A DNA stretch of 64,000 nt from Clostridia bacterium (GTDB lineage: Bacteria > Bacillota > Clostridia > Christensenellales > Aristaeellaceae). The DNA is taken from assembly GCA_017429695.1 (NCBI GenBank), contig JAFROK010000041.1:26364-90363 (forward strand). Direction: 5' to 3'. Under the pieces are notes generated by a model. It did not search any database. It was not told the origin of the DNA and saw only the letters and a list, made by a program, of their open reading frames with translations. Below, in pieces: positions 35,384-46,031 of the stretch (positions are counted from its first letter, which is position 1; each line of letters begins with the position of its first letter). A program made the translations under genes and the position numbers.

Positions 35384-35674
35384 TGTGACATCCTCCGGAG
35401 ATTAACTAAATACGTTGTATTATTTGGATTATTACAAAATGCGACATGGGATTCTGTCACATGTTGATCCGTATATTTCATAACAAATCATACTAAAATC
35501 ATCCTTATTTGTCAAATGGTCAGATAAGCCGTTTTGGGGCCCAGTTGGTCGAAAAAAGGCGGCCCTGTTCCCCGATCGGAAGCCTTATCCGGATCCGCCG
35601 GGATACGTTTCTTTCCAAAATCAGGACGGGTTTCCCGGAAGCGCCGATTTTTCATGGTTTTCTGACATTTTGTA
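35384..35674. other. Regulatory intergenic region between XRE regulator and SH3 protein
   Basis: AT-rich next to the XRE start, with possible minus-strand promoter elements (GTGACA and TGTAAT with an 18-bp spacer, weak). No gene or RNA recognised in the rest. Confidence 0.4.
35440..35461. promoter_or_regulatory. Inverted repeat, candidate operator of the XRE regulator
   Basis: TGCGACA, 8-nt spacer, TGTCACA: 6 of 7 positions are symmetric. It overlaps the likely promoter of the XRE gene. Confidence 0.4.
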
Positions 35675-35703
35675 TTGACAGTGTAACAATTTCGTAATAG
35701 AAT
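35675..35703 (+). promoter_or_regulatory. Promoter of the SH3-repeat secreted protein
   Basis: TTGACA (35675-35680), 17-bp spacer, TAGAAT (35698-35703). ~70-nt leader. Confidence 0.75.
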
Positions 35704-35776
35704 GACTCTGTACACATATGTACCTATTATATATATAACAAACATATGTGATCCGAAATGATGAGGTGAGTCGTTC

Positions 35777-38149
35777 ATGAGACCGTACCGCCGGCTGCTG
35801 AGCATCATCCTGGTTCTGGCCATGGTGCTTCCCCTGGTGTTTTCCGTGTCCGCCCTTGCGGATACCCCGGACCTGGGCAAGACCAATAAGGAGAAGGTCA
35901 ACGTCCGCGTAGGCGCCAGCAGTGACGCCAAACTGCTTTTCCAGATTCCGCAGGCCGGCTATGTCGGCAAGATTCTGGATGAAAAAGACGCGGAAGGTAT
36001 CCACTGGTACCATGTGGAATTCCAGAGTCCCGAGGAAGGAAACGACCGGTATTATCCCGGATACGTGAACGGCGATTTCTTTGTCCGCCTGACAGAGGAA
36101 GAGGCGAAGTACTATAAGCAGGGCCAGTATGTCGCCACGCCGACGCCGATTCCCAGCACAGATCCGGATACCGGCGAAACGCCGACCCCGACGCCTGTCC
36201 CGACAGATAACAGCGGCAACGTGGACGCGCCGGACGGCACCGTCGGCGTCGTGACCAACAGCGGCGTGAACCTGCGCAAGGGCCCGTCCACCAGCTTCGG
36301 CGTCATCACCCAGCTGAACCGCGGGGACGTGGTCACCGTGCTGACCATGCCGACCACCATCAGCGACAAAACATTCTATTTCGTCCGCTTCGGCGAAACG
36401 GAAGGCTTCATTATGGCCACCTTCCTCCGCCTGCCGAACGATCCGAACAACTATACCCCCACGCCCGTGAACACCCCGACGCCCACCCCCACGCCTGCCG
36501 GCGTGGTCGGGTATGTGATGACCATCAAGGGCGGCGTGAACCTGCGCCAGACCCCGGACGGCACCGTGATCACCCAGGTGGGCCGGTATATCACCTTCCC
36601 GGTGCTGCTGCAGCCGATCATGAAAAACGGCTATAAATGGTACTTTGTCCAGGCCGGGGAAAACAAGGGCTATCTCCGCGGTGACTGCGTCAAGGAAGTC
36701 TCCGGCGATCCGACGCCCACCCCCGGGCCCACCGGCACGCCGACCCAGGCGCCCGTCACCCCGACGCCCACGCCTGCCGCGGAACCCACCGGATACGTGA
36801 AAACCACGGCTGACGGCGTAAACCTGCGCGATAAACCGGGGAACGGCGATGTAAAGGGCCGGGTCAACAAGGGCACCGTCATGCCGTACTTCGGCGAACC
36901 CACCACCATCAAGGGGATCAAGTGGTACAAGGTCTATGTCGAACAGTACAAACAGTTTGGATACCTTTATGTGCACGGGAATTTCGTTGTGCCGTGCGAT
37001 CCGGGCGGAAATACCCCGACGCCGGCGCCCACAGGCAACACCCCGACCCCGACGCCCACGGTAACCCCGACCCCCACCGGCGTCACCCCGACGCCGACGC
37101 CCACCGCAACACCGACACCGACCCCCACGGCAACCCCCACGCCCACCGCGACCTCTTCCCCGGAAGAACCCACCGGATATCTGAAGACCACCGCCGGCGG
37201 CGTGAACCTGCGGAAATACGCCGGTTATTCGGATGTGCTCGGCCAGCTGAACCGGGACGTGGTGCTGCCGTACTACGGCGAAGCGGTCACCAAGAATAAT
37301 GTGGAATGGTACCGGGTCAAACATCCCACATACGGCTATGGTTACCTGCACGCCAGCTATGTTGTCAAGTGCAATCCCGACGGCACGCCGATCGTTTCCC
37401 CGACGCCCAGTCCCATCAACCCAGACGCGGGCAAGACGGAAGCTTCCTATTCCACCCTGCGGCTGGGTTCCACCGGCAACGCCGTGCTGAACCTGACCAA
37501 GGAACTGATCAACCAGGGCTTCATGACCGGCACCGCCACCAACAAGTATAACAGTACCGTGGAAAAAGCTGTGGAAGCTTTCCAGCGGGCCAAGGGCCTC
37601 TCCGTGGACGGTATTGCCGGCTCAGCCACCCAGCATAAGCTGTTCAATACCGTGCCCATCGGCGGCGGCGATATCGACAACCGGACCATGACCATCTATA
37701 TTGCGGAGAAGATTGACTGGTACACCGGCGGCATCCAGGAACTCTGGAAGCGCGGCGACAACTACAAGGTGTACGATGTCTACACCGGCGACGTCTGGTG
37801 GGCCCACCGCTGGGCGGGCGGCAACCATGCCGACGTGGAACCGCTGACCGCGGCGGACACCAAGATCATCTGCAACTGGTTCGGCGTTTCCGATGCGTCC
37901 CAGATCAATGCCACCGACCACTGGATGCGGCGCCCGAGCCTGGTCACCATCGGCAGCCGGACCTTCGCCTGTTCTCTGTATCCCGTGCCGCATAATCCGG
38001 AAGGGGATACCATCGCGAATAACAATATGGTGGGCCAGATCTGCCTGCACTTTACCAACAGCAAGACCCACGACTCGAAGCGGGTGGACACCTATCACCA
38101 GGAAGCGATCCAGTACGCGTGGGAGCACGCGCCGAACGGACATAAGTGA
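35777..38149 (+). CDS. Secreted protein with five SH3 domains, peptidoglycan-binding domain and a C-terminal domain
   Basis: A 790-residue protein with a signal peptide (MRPYRRLLSIILVLAMVLPLVFSVSALA). Five bacterial SH3 domains each have a (V)NLR core, joined by Pro/Thr linkers. A PG_binding_1 domain follows near residues 557-620 (LRLGSTGNAVLNLTKEL, FQRAKGLSVDGIAG). The last ~150 residues form a domain with WWAHRWAGGNHADVEPL, TIGSRTFACSLYPVPHN and GQICLHFTNSKTHDSKRVD. I do not recognise its enzyme class, though His, Asp and Cys residues in it look catalytic. The role is probably in the cell wall. The start follows GAGGTGA. Confidence 0.85.
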   Translation: MRPYRRLLSIILVLAMVLPLVFSVSALADTPDLGKTNKEKVNVRVGASSDAKLLFQIPQAGYVGKILDEKDAEGIHWYHVEFQSPEEGNDRYYPGYVNGDFFVRLTEEEAKYYKQGQYVATPTPIPSTDPDTGETPTPTPVPTDNSGNVDAPDGTVGVVTNSGVNLRKGPSTSFGVITQLNRGDVVTVLTMPTTISDKTFYFVRFGETEGFIMATFLRLPNDPNNYTPTPVNTPTPTPTPAGVVGYVMTIKGGVNLRQTPDGTVITQVGRYITFPVLLQPIMKNGYKWYFVQAGENKGYLRGDCVKEVSGDPTPTPGPTGTPTQAPVTPTPTPAAEPTGYVKTTADGVNLRDKPGNGDVKGRVNKGTVMPYFGEPTTIKGIKWYKVYVEQYKQFGYLYVHGNFVVPCDPGGNTPTPAPTGNTPTPTPTVTPTPTGVTPTPTPTATPTPTPTATPTPTATSSPEEPTGYLKTTAGGVNLRKYAGYSDVLGQLNRDVVLPYYGEAVTKNNVEWYRVKHPTYGYGYLHASYVVKCNPDGTPIVSPTPSPINPDAGKTEASYSTLRLGSTGNAVLNLTKELINQGFMTGTATNKYNSTVEKAVEAFQRAKGLSVDGIAGSATQHKLFNTVPIGGGDIDNRTMTIYIAEKIDWYTGGIQELWKRGDNYKVYDVYTGDVWWAHRWAGGNHADVEPLTAADTKIICNWFGVSDASQINATDHWMRRPSLVTIGSRTFACSLYPVPHNPEGDTIANNNMVGQICLHFTNSKTHDSKRVDTYHQEAIQYAWEHAPNGHK

Positions 38150-38174
38150 TCAGGTGTCAGGTCTCAGGTTTCAG
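38150..38174. repeat. CAGGTGT-type low-complexity repeat
   Basis: Short tandem units CAGGTGT/CAGGTCT/CAGGTTT directly after a stop codon. Longer versions are at 49.06 and 59.89 kb. Confidence 0.6.
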
Positions 38175-38247
38175 GAATTCGTTATCATCGGGCGGAGCAG
38201 CTTCACGCTCCGCCTGTTTTAAAGAAATCGGACACAGGAGTGTGAGC

Positions 38248-39624
<1,377 letters not shown>

Positions 39625-39722
39625 CCCGGTAACACGCGAGCGGGAATGTTGATTCATTCCGGAAACAAACATTGTATTTCATTCACTTTTGGATAAATAA
39701 CACACAGACGGGAGTGTCTTTT

Positions 39723-40805
39723 ATGAAATCAAAAGGTCTTGAACGGCTGCTGCGGCTGCTGCTGATCCTGCTGGGCGTGGGTCTCGGCCTGGCGGTATTC
39801 CAGCTCGGCCTGCAGCTTTACAAACTGGCCTACCCGGACCGGGGGATCTGGCCCTGGATCCCCGTCGGCGGTTATGCGGCAGCAGCGGCAATCGGGGCGC
39901 TGATTCTGATCCTTTTCAGCAACAGGATCATCCGGCATGTGACCCGCCTGTCCAGCGAAATGCAGCGGCAGTTTGACAAAATGCCCCTGAACCAGGTCAT
40001 CAGCGCGGTCACCGGCCTGATCCTGGGCCTGATCGTCGCAGCGCTGCTGCGTTCGTTGATTCCGAATGTCGGCGACGTGGCCCTGGTTGCGCTGAGCGCG
40101 ATCTTATACCTGCTGCTGGGCGCCCTGGGATACAATCTCGGAAAGCGCCGCAGCCGGGAATTCGGCGCCATGATCACGCGCCTGTCCGGCGTCCGGGAAA
40201 AGCGGAAGATTATCCGCCACGGATACGCCGCCCGGAAATTCCTGGATACCAGCTGTATTATCGACGGCCGGATCATGGAAATCCTGAAAACCGGCTTCAT
40301 CGAAGGGGAAGTCATCCTGCCCCAGTATGTGATTGACGAGGTGCAGCAGTTGGCGGACGCCGCGGATGAAAGCACCCGGGAGCGGGGACGGCGGGGGCTG
40401 GATATGCTCTCCGCCATGCAGGAAGCCGGCATGATGACGGTCAGCCCGGAGGACGACCTGTCGGTATCCGACGTGGACGTGAAGCTGCTGCGGGCCGCCC
40501 GGGACTGCGGCGGCACCGTGATCACCACGGACTATAACCTGCAGAAGGCCGCCGCGGTCAGCGGCATCAAGACCCTGAATGTCAACGCCCTGGCGGAAGC
40601 CATGCGGACCGCGGTCACGCCGGGCATGAAAATGACCCTCCGGATTGTGAAGGAGGGCCGGGAAGCCGGGCAGGGTATTGCCTACCTGAATGACGGCACC
40701 ATGGTCGTCATTGAGGACGGGAAGGACCGGCTGGGCGAGGACGCCGAAATCACCGTCACCGCAGTAAGGCAGACCTCCGCCGGCCGGATGGTCTTCGCGA
40801 AATAA
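39723..40805 (+). CDS. YacL-like membrane protein with PIN and TRAM domains
   Basis: A 360-residue protein with four membrane helices in the first ~135 residues, then a PIN domain (KFLDTSCIIDGRIMEIL near 170, VIDEVQQLADAADE, TTDYNLQKAA) and a C-terminal TRAM domain (GREAGQGIAYLNDGTMVVIED). Probably an RNA-acting membrane protein; no activity is proven for close relatives. The start at 39723 follows GGGAG and removes a poor 17-codon extension. It is 98 nt after radA. Confidence 0.9.
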   Translation: MKSKGLERLLRLLLILLGVGLGLAVFQLGLQLYKLAYPDRGIWPWIPVGGYAAAAAIGALILILFSNRIIRHVTRLSSEMQRQFDKMPLNQVISAVTGLILGLIVAALLRSLIPNVGDVALVALSAILYLLLGALGYNLGKRRSREFGAMITRLSGVREKRKIIRHGYAARKFLDTSCIIDGRIMEILKTGFIEGEVILPQYVIDEVQQLADAADESTRERGRRGLDMLSAMQEAGMMTVSPEDDLSVSDVDVKLLRAARDCGGTVITTDYNLQKAAAVSGIKTLNVNALAEAMRTAVTPGMKMTLRIVKEGREAGQGIAYLNDGTMVVIEDGKDRLGEDAEITVTAVRQTSAGRMVFAK

Positions 40806-40817
40806 GCCGGAAAAGCA

Positions 40818-40863
40818 TAAAAAAAGATTCCGCACCCTGAAGTCAAGGTGCGGAATCTTTTTA
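40818..40863. terminator. Bidirectional terminator
   Basis: AAAAAAAGATTCCGCACC, 9-nt loop, GGTGCGGAATCTTTTT. It serves the yacL-like gene and the convergent ABC transporter. Confidence 0.9.
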
Positions 40864-42681
40864 TGCCAGGATATTGGACGTAGCTTCGTCTTCGTACTGG
40901 CGGGTATAGAGCCGGTAATAGTGGCCCTTTTGGTCCAGCAGCTGCTGGTGGGTGCCCTGTTCGACGATCTTGCCGTTCATCACCACCAGGATCAGGTCGG
41001 CGTTCCGCACGGTGGACAGGCGGTGGGCGATCACCAGGGACGTCCGGCCGCTGATCACGGTTTCCATGGCCGCCTGGATCTTCTGCTCCGTCAGGGTATC
41101 CACGGAAGCGGTGGCTTCGTCCAGCACCAGGATCCGGGGATCCGCCAGGATGGCCCTGGCAAAGGAAATCAGCTGCTTTTCACCGGTGGACAGCAGGTCG
41201 CCGCCCTCGCCGACGTCGGTATCGATGCCCTTTTCCATGCGGGCCACCACTTCGTCCGCCGAAACCAGCTTCAGCGCCCGGTCGATCTCTTCCTCCGTGG
41301 CGTTGGGGTTGCCGTAGAGCAGGTTTTCCCGGATGGTTCCGGAGAACAGGTGCGGCGTCTGCAGCACATAACCGATGGCGCTGTGAAGCCAGAGCTGGCT
41401 CCGCTCCCGGGCGTCCCGCCCGTCGATCAGCACCCGACCGGAGGTGGGCTCAAAGAACCGGCACACCAGGTTTACCAGGGTGCTCTTGCCGGCGCCGGTC
41501 TCGCCGACGATGGCGATGTTGGTGCCGAAGGGAATGTCCAGGTTAAAGTGCTCCAGCACATACTCGTCGCCGTCCGGATACCGGAAGGATACGTCCTCAA
41601 AGGCGATATCCCCGCGGATCGGCTCCCAGTTTTCCTTTTTCGGATTAAAACTGTCGCCGTATTTTTCAATCACTTCCGGGGTATCCGTCACGTCGGACTT
41701 CGTGCCCAGGAGCCTTGTCAGGCGCTCAATGTTCACCTGGGTCGTGATCACGTCGGAGATGGCGTCCACAATCCAGCGGACGGGCTCCATCATGCCCTGG
41801 GCATAGCTCATGAACATGGAGAAGGTGCCTACGTCCTTCGCGTCGATAAATCCGCCCTGCCACAGCACAATCGCCAGGGCCAGGGAGGAGGCCAGGTTCA
41901 TCGTGATGGAAAAGGCGCCGCGGAGCCGGGCCGCGGAAATGCTCTTTTTCCGCATTTCAGATGTGTCCTTCACGAAATCCTCGGCCATCTTGTCCTCAAT
42001 CACCAGGGTTTTGATGGTCTTCGCGCCGGTAATGCCCTCGTTGAAATCCCCGGTGATTTTGCTGTTCAGCTCCCGGATCTTCCGGTTGGCAAAGATCAGC
42101 TTCTTCTGGAACAGGGAATAGAGCACCACGATCAGCGGCAGGATCACCATCACCATCAGGGCCAGCCGCGCGTTGATCACCAGCATCACTACCACGGAAC
42201 CGATCAGGTAGGTCGTGTGCCATACGCAGTCCATCAGGCTCCAGGAAACCAGCGAGCCGATCCGGCCGGTGTCGCTCATGACCCGGGAATGGATCCAGCC
42301 CACGCTGTTCTGGTTGAAATAGCTGAAGGACAGGGTCTGCAGGTGGTTGAAGGCGGCGCCGCGCAGGTCCCGGTTCACCCGGACCTCCGTGGACATGGCG
42401 CCGTTGCAGGCAATGAAGTTCATCACCGAGGCGAAAACGATGCCTGCCACATAGATCACAATGTATACCGGCAGGGTGTCCAGGGTTTCGCCTTCGATAA
42501 AGTGGTTCAGCGCGTAGCGCTGCAGGAGCGGCAGGCCGATATCCATCACCGAGCCCAGGAGGCCGCAGAAGATCATCGTCAGCAGGATGTTCCGGTACTG
42601 CCGGATATAGGGCGCGATCCGCGGAATGCCGAAAAAGGGCAGGGACGCGCTGTCTTTCATGTTATCCATCGTATTTTCCAT
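40861..42681 (-). CDS. ABC exporter half-transporter, consensus-Walker-B subunit
   Basis: A 606-residue type IV ABC exporter: six membrane helices in residues 25-320, then the nucleotide-binding domain with Walker A GETGAGKST near 395, signature LSTGEKQ near 495, Walker B ILVLDEATAS and the switch His in VIAHRLST. The catalytic Glu after Walker B is present, but the signature motif departs from LSGGQ. Paired with the upstream gene it fits an asymmetric heterodimer. Its ATG overlaps the upstream stop (TAATG). Substrate unknown (often drugs or lipids). Confidence 0.9.
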   Translation of the reverse strand: MENTMDNMKDSASLPFFGIPRIAPYIRQYRNILLTMIFCGLLGSVMDIGLPLLQRYALNHFIEGETLDTLPVYIVIYVAGIVFASVMNFIACNGAMSTEVRVNRDLRGAAFNHLQTLSFSYFNQNSVGWIHSRVMSDTGRIGSLVSWSLMDCVWHTTYLIGSVVVMLVINARLALMVMVILPLIVVLYSLFQKKLIFANRKIRELNSKITGDFNEGITGAKTIKTLVIEDKMAEDFVKDTSEMRKKSISAARLRGAFSITMNLASSLALAIVLWQGGFIDAKDVGTFSMFMSYAQGMMEPVRWIVDAISDVITTQVNIERLTRLLGTKSDVTDTPEVIEKYGDSFNPKKENWEPIRGDIAFEDVSFRYPDGDEYVLEHFNLDIPFGTNIAIVGETGAGKSTLVNLVCRFFEPTSGRVLIDGRDARERSQLWLHSAIGYVLQTPHLFSGTIRENLLYGNPNATEEEIDRALKLVSADEVVARMEKGIDTDVGEGGDLLSTGEKQLISFARAILADPRILVLDEATASVDTLTEQKIQAAMETVISGRTSLVIAHRLSTVRNADLILVVMNGKIVEQGTHQQLLDQKGHYYRLYTRQYEDEATSNILA

Positions 42682-44534
42682 TATGCCTGCACCTCCTTTC
42701 CGTGCATTTCAACAGATGCCGCTTGAATGTTATTAATCTCCCTGTACAGGCCCGGCTGGTTCTTCAGTTCCTCCGGCGTGCCCAGCTGGCTGATCCGCCC
42801 GTGGTCCAGCACCAGCACCTTGTCCGCCTTCGATAGGGTCGTGATCCGATGGGAAATCAGGATAATCGTTGCCGTGCCGAATTTCTTTTCCAGCGCCCGG
42901 CGGATCTTCGCGTCGGTCTCCGTATCCACCGCGCTCAGGGAATCGTCAAAAATCATAATCGGCGCCTTCTGGGTCAGCATCCGGGCAATGGCCGCCCGCT
43001 GCTTCTGGCCGCCGGAGAGCGTCACGCCGCGCTCGCCCACAAAGGTTTCATATCCCTTGGTAAAGCCGGCGATGGTCTCCTCCAGGCAGGCCGCCCGCGC
43101 CGCCGCGTACATTTCCTCTTCCGGCAGGTCCTTTTCCGTAATGGACAGGTTTTCCCGCAGGGTCCGGGAAAACAGGAAGGGTTCCTGCAGCACAATGCCG
43201 ATGTTCCGCCGCAGATGGGCAAGTTTCATTTTCGCGATGTCCACACCGCCGATGGTGATCCGCCCGCAGCCTTCCGGCAGCGGATACAGCCGGTCCAGCA
43301 GGTACATCATGGTGCTCTTGCCGGAGCCGGTGCCGCCGAGAATGCCCAGGGTCGATCCGGCGGGAATCTCCAGGTCGATATCGTGGAGCATTTCCGGGCA
43401 GCCCTCATAGGCAAAGTTCACATGCTCGAAGCGGATATCCCCGTTCATGGGCGGCGTCACCGCGTCCGGCGCGTCCTTTTCCTCTTCCGCGTCCATGATA
43501 TAGCCGATCCGGTCGATGCTGACGCCAGCCTTGGACATTTCGCTGATCATCCGGCCCAGCTGGCGCACCGGCCATACCAGCATGCCGTTGTAGCTCACAA
43601 AGGCGATAAACTCGCCGCTGGTCATATCCTTCCGCAGGCAGAACACCACGCCGAAAATGATCACCAGCATGATCTGCAGGCCGGACAGGATATCCGCCGA
43701 GGTCCAGAAGAAGGCCATCAGGCGGCCCAGCTTTACCCACAGGGAGGTATAGTACGCATTTTTCTCGCCGAAACGGTCCCGCTCATAGCGCTCCCGGCCG
43801 AAGGCGCGCACCACGCGCACGCCGGTCAGGTTTTCCTGGGCCATGGCGGAAAGCCGACCCTCCTCCTCGTCGCACTGCTGGAATCCCTTCCGGAATTTCC
43901 GGTGGAAAAACAGGGAATACATCACAATAATCGGCAGGGGAATCATGGCGATCAGCGTCAGCTTCACGTTCATGCCCAGCATGAACACCATGCTCATCAC
44001 CACCAGGATCGCGATGCGGATCAGGCTCGTCATCTGCTCGGAGATGAAGTTCCGGGTCGTGTCGATATCGCTGGTGCAGCGCTGGATGATATCGCCCGTG
44101 TGGTTCTGCATATGCCACTGGAAGGGCAGGCGCTCAATATGGCGGTACAGCGTATCCCGCATGGTCTTGACCAGGGTCTCGCTGCCCTTGGTATTCAGGA
44201 CCCGGAAGCCGTACTGGGCCGCGCACTTGACCACGGCCACCGCCACCACGGCCAGCGCCATAATCCACAGGCTGCCCCGCAGGTATTCCGCGCCGCCGGC
44301 AGCTGCCAGCAGGTCCTGGACCACCGGGCTCAGGGTGTCCGCCGGCGCGCCGGAGAGCACCTGGTCCACGGTAATCCGGATGATCTGCGGCGTAATCATA
44401 TCCGCCAGGGCGGAAACCGCCGCGCAGATCATACAGATGATAAAGAAGGCTTTGCTGCCTTTCAGAAAGCGCATGATCAGCTGCTTCCGGCCGGGCCGGC
44501 GGGCAGGTTCCTGCGCGGTTTGAATATTCTCCAT
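42681..44534 (-). CDS. ABC exporter half-transporter, degenerate-Walker-B subunit
   Basis: A 617-residue partner of the downstream gene. It has six helices, then Walker A GGTGSGKST near 400, a full signature LSGGQ near 510, and Walker B MIFDDSLSA, where the catalytic Glu is replaced by Asp. One consensus and one degenerate ATP site per dimer is known for heterodimeric exporters. The ATG at 44534 follows GAAGGAGA; the TTG at 44552 would put that site inside the gene. Confidence 0.9.
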   Translation of the reverse strand: MENIQTAQEPARRPGRKQLIMRFLKGSKAFFIICMICAAVSALADMITPQIIRITVDQVLSGAPADTLSPVVQDLLAAAGGAEYLRGSLWIMALAVVAVAVVKCAAQYGFRVLNTKGSETLVKTMRDTLYRHIERLPFQWHMQNHTGDIIQRCTSDIDTTRNFISEQMTSLIRIAILVVMSMVFMLGMNVKLTLIAMIPLPIIVMYSLFFHRKFRKGFQQCDEEEGRLSAMAQENLTGVRVVRAFGRERYERDRFGEKNAYYTSLWVKLGRLMAFFWTSADILSGLQIMLVIIFGVVFCLRKDMTSGEFIAFVSYNGMLVWPVRQLGRMISEMSKAGVSIDRIGYIMDAEEEKDAPDAVTPPMNGDIRFEHVNFAYEGCPEMLHDIDLEIPAGSTLGILGGTGSGKSTMMYLLDRLYPLPEGCGRITIGGVDIAKMKLAHLRRNIGIVLQEPFLFSRTLRENLSITEKDLPEEEMYAAARAACLEETIAGFTKGYETFVGERGVTLSGGQKQRAAIARMLTQKAPIMIFDDSLSAVDTETDAKIRRALEKKFGTATIILISHRITTLSKADKVLVLDHGRISQLGTPEELKNQPGLYREINNIQAASVEMHGKEVQA

Positions 44535-44588
44535 GGGAATCGTCTCCTTCAAAAGTCAGGGGGTTTCCGGCTGACTCCGAAAGGGGCA

Positions 44589-44622
44589 TAAAAAGCCCGC
44601 TTCCGGTTCTCCGAAAGCGGGC
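44589..44622 (-). terminator. gap terminator
   Basis: GCCCGCTTTCGG / CCGGAAGCGGGC hairpin with a T-run on the minus strand, located between gap and the ABC genes. Confidence 0.8.
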
Positions 44623-44747
44623 ATGTTTCGCGATTCTCAATTACTTCTGCTGTAACGTTCGCATGTAATCGCCGTTACCCGTTCTCCCGTCGCTTTCAGC
44701 TCGGGACAACGGACGGCTGAACATGGAACCCTGTTACCAGGTTCTTA

Positions 44748-45818
44748 TTACTTCAGTTCAGCGAAGTACTTGATGGTGCGGACCATCTGGCTGGTGTAGC
44801 TGTTCTCGTTGTCGTACCAGGACACGACCTGCACCTGATAGGTGTCGTCGTCGATCTTGGTGACCATGGTCTGGTTGGCATCGAACAGGGAGCCATAGGT
44901 CATGCCGATAATATCGGAGGAAACCAGTTTCTCGGTGGTGTAGCCGAAGGATTCAGAGCTCTGGGCCTTCATGGCGGCGTTGATCGCTTCCTTGGTGACG
45001 TCCTTGCCCTTGACAACCGCTACCAGGATGGTGGTGGAGCCGGTGGGAACCGGAACGCGCTGGGCGGAGCCGATCAGCTTGCCGTTCAGCTCGGGGATGA
45101 CCAGGCCGATGGCCTTGGCAGCGCCGGTGCTGTTGGGCACGATGTTGGCGGCGCCGGCACGGGCACGCTGCAGGTCGCCCTTGCGATGCGGGCCGTCCAG
45201 GATCATCTGGTCGCCGGTGTAGGCATGAACGGTGGTCATGATACCGCTCTGGATCGGGAAGGTGTCATTCAAAGCCTTGGTCATGGGCGCCAGGCAGTTG
45301 GTGGTGCAGCTGGCCGCGGAGATGACCGTGTCTTCGGGCTTCAGGGTGTTGTGGTTGACGTTGTAAACGATGGTGGGCAGGTCATTTCCCGCGGGAGCGG
45401 AGATAACGACCTTCTTGGCGCCGGCTTCGATATGGGCTTCAGCCTTGGCCTTGCTGGTGTAGAAACCGGTGCACTCGAGCACGACGTCCACATCCAGGGC
45501 TTTCCAGGGCAGGTTCGCAGCCTTGGGCTCGGCGTAGATGGTGATTTCCTTGCCGTCCACTGTGATGGAGCCGGGGACCTTCACGGTCTTGCCGTCTTCT
45601 TCAAAAACGGGCTCTTTGGATTCGACGGTGTGCTTGTTCTCGCCGATCACGCCGCAGTAACCCTTCTGAGCGGTATCATACTTGAGCAGGTGAGCCAGCA
45701 TCGCGGGGCTGGTCAGGTCATTGATGGCGACCACTTCATATCCGGGAGCGCCAAACATCTGACGGAACGCAAGACGGCCAATCCGTCCGAAACCATTAAT
45801 CGCAACTTTCACTGCCAT
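44748..45818 (-). CDS. gap: Glyceraldehyde-3-phosphate dehydrogenase
   Basis: Glycolytic, NAD-dependent enzyme of 356 residues. The NAD fold starts [15 protein letters not shown]; the active-site cysteine lies in [12 protein letters not shown] near residue 170, with the partner His further on. [17 protein letters not shown] and [13 protein letters not shown] are typical. An insertion of ~20 residues after residue 60 ([12 protein letters not shown]...) is as in related Clostridial forms. The start follows TAAGGAGG. It has its own promoter and terminator. Confidence 0.97.
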   Translation of the reverse strand: MAVKVAINGFGRIGRLAFRQMFGAPGYEVVAINDLTSPAMLAHLLKYDTAQKGYCGVIGENKHTVESKEPVFEEDGKTVKVPGSITVDGKEITIYAEPKAANLPWKALDVDVVLECTGFYTSKAKAEAHIEAGAKKVVISAPAGNDLPTIVYNVNHNTLKPEDTVISAASCTTNCLAPMTKALNDTFPIQSGIMTTVHAYTGDQMILDGPHRKGDLQRARAGAANIVPNSTGAAKAIGLVIPELNGKLIGSAQRVPVPTGSTTILVAVVKGKDVTKEAINAAMKAQSSESFGYTTEKLVSSDIIGMTYGSLFDANQTMVTKIDDDTYQVQVVSWYDNENSYTSQMVRTIKYFAELK

Positions 45819-45871
45819 GGAAAATAACCTCCTTAAAAATCATCGCTTTCGCGGGTTCAGTACCAACGGAC

Positions 45872-45900
45872 ATTCTACCTGTTTTTTCTTCGTTTTGCAA
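45872..45900 (-). promoter_or_regulatory. gap promoter
   Basis: TTGCAA (45895-45900), 17-bp spacer, TAGAAT (45872-45877) on the minus strand. Confidence 0.7.
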
Positions 45901-45937
45901 CATCTTTTTTCAATCTATATGCAAACCCCATTTTTTA

Positions 45938-45966
45938 TTGACTTCATACCTTAATAATGGTATCCT
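45938..45966 (+). promoter_or_regulatory. Promoter of the fucose-isomerase-like gene
   Basis: TTGACT (45938-45943), 17-bp spacer, TATCCT (45961-45966). It is divergent from the gap promoter. Confidence 0.65.
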
Positions 45967-46031
45967 AAGAGTTACGAAGAAAGTTCGTACAAATTCCTGC
46001 AAAACCATATTCTGAAGGAGGTCTGTACCCT

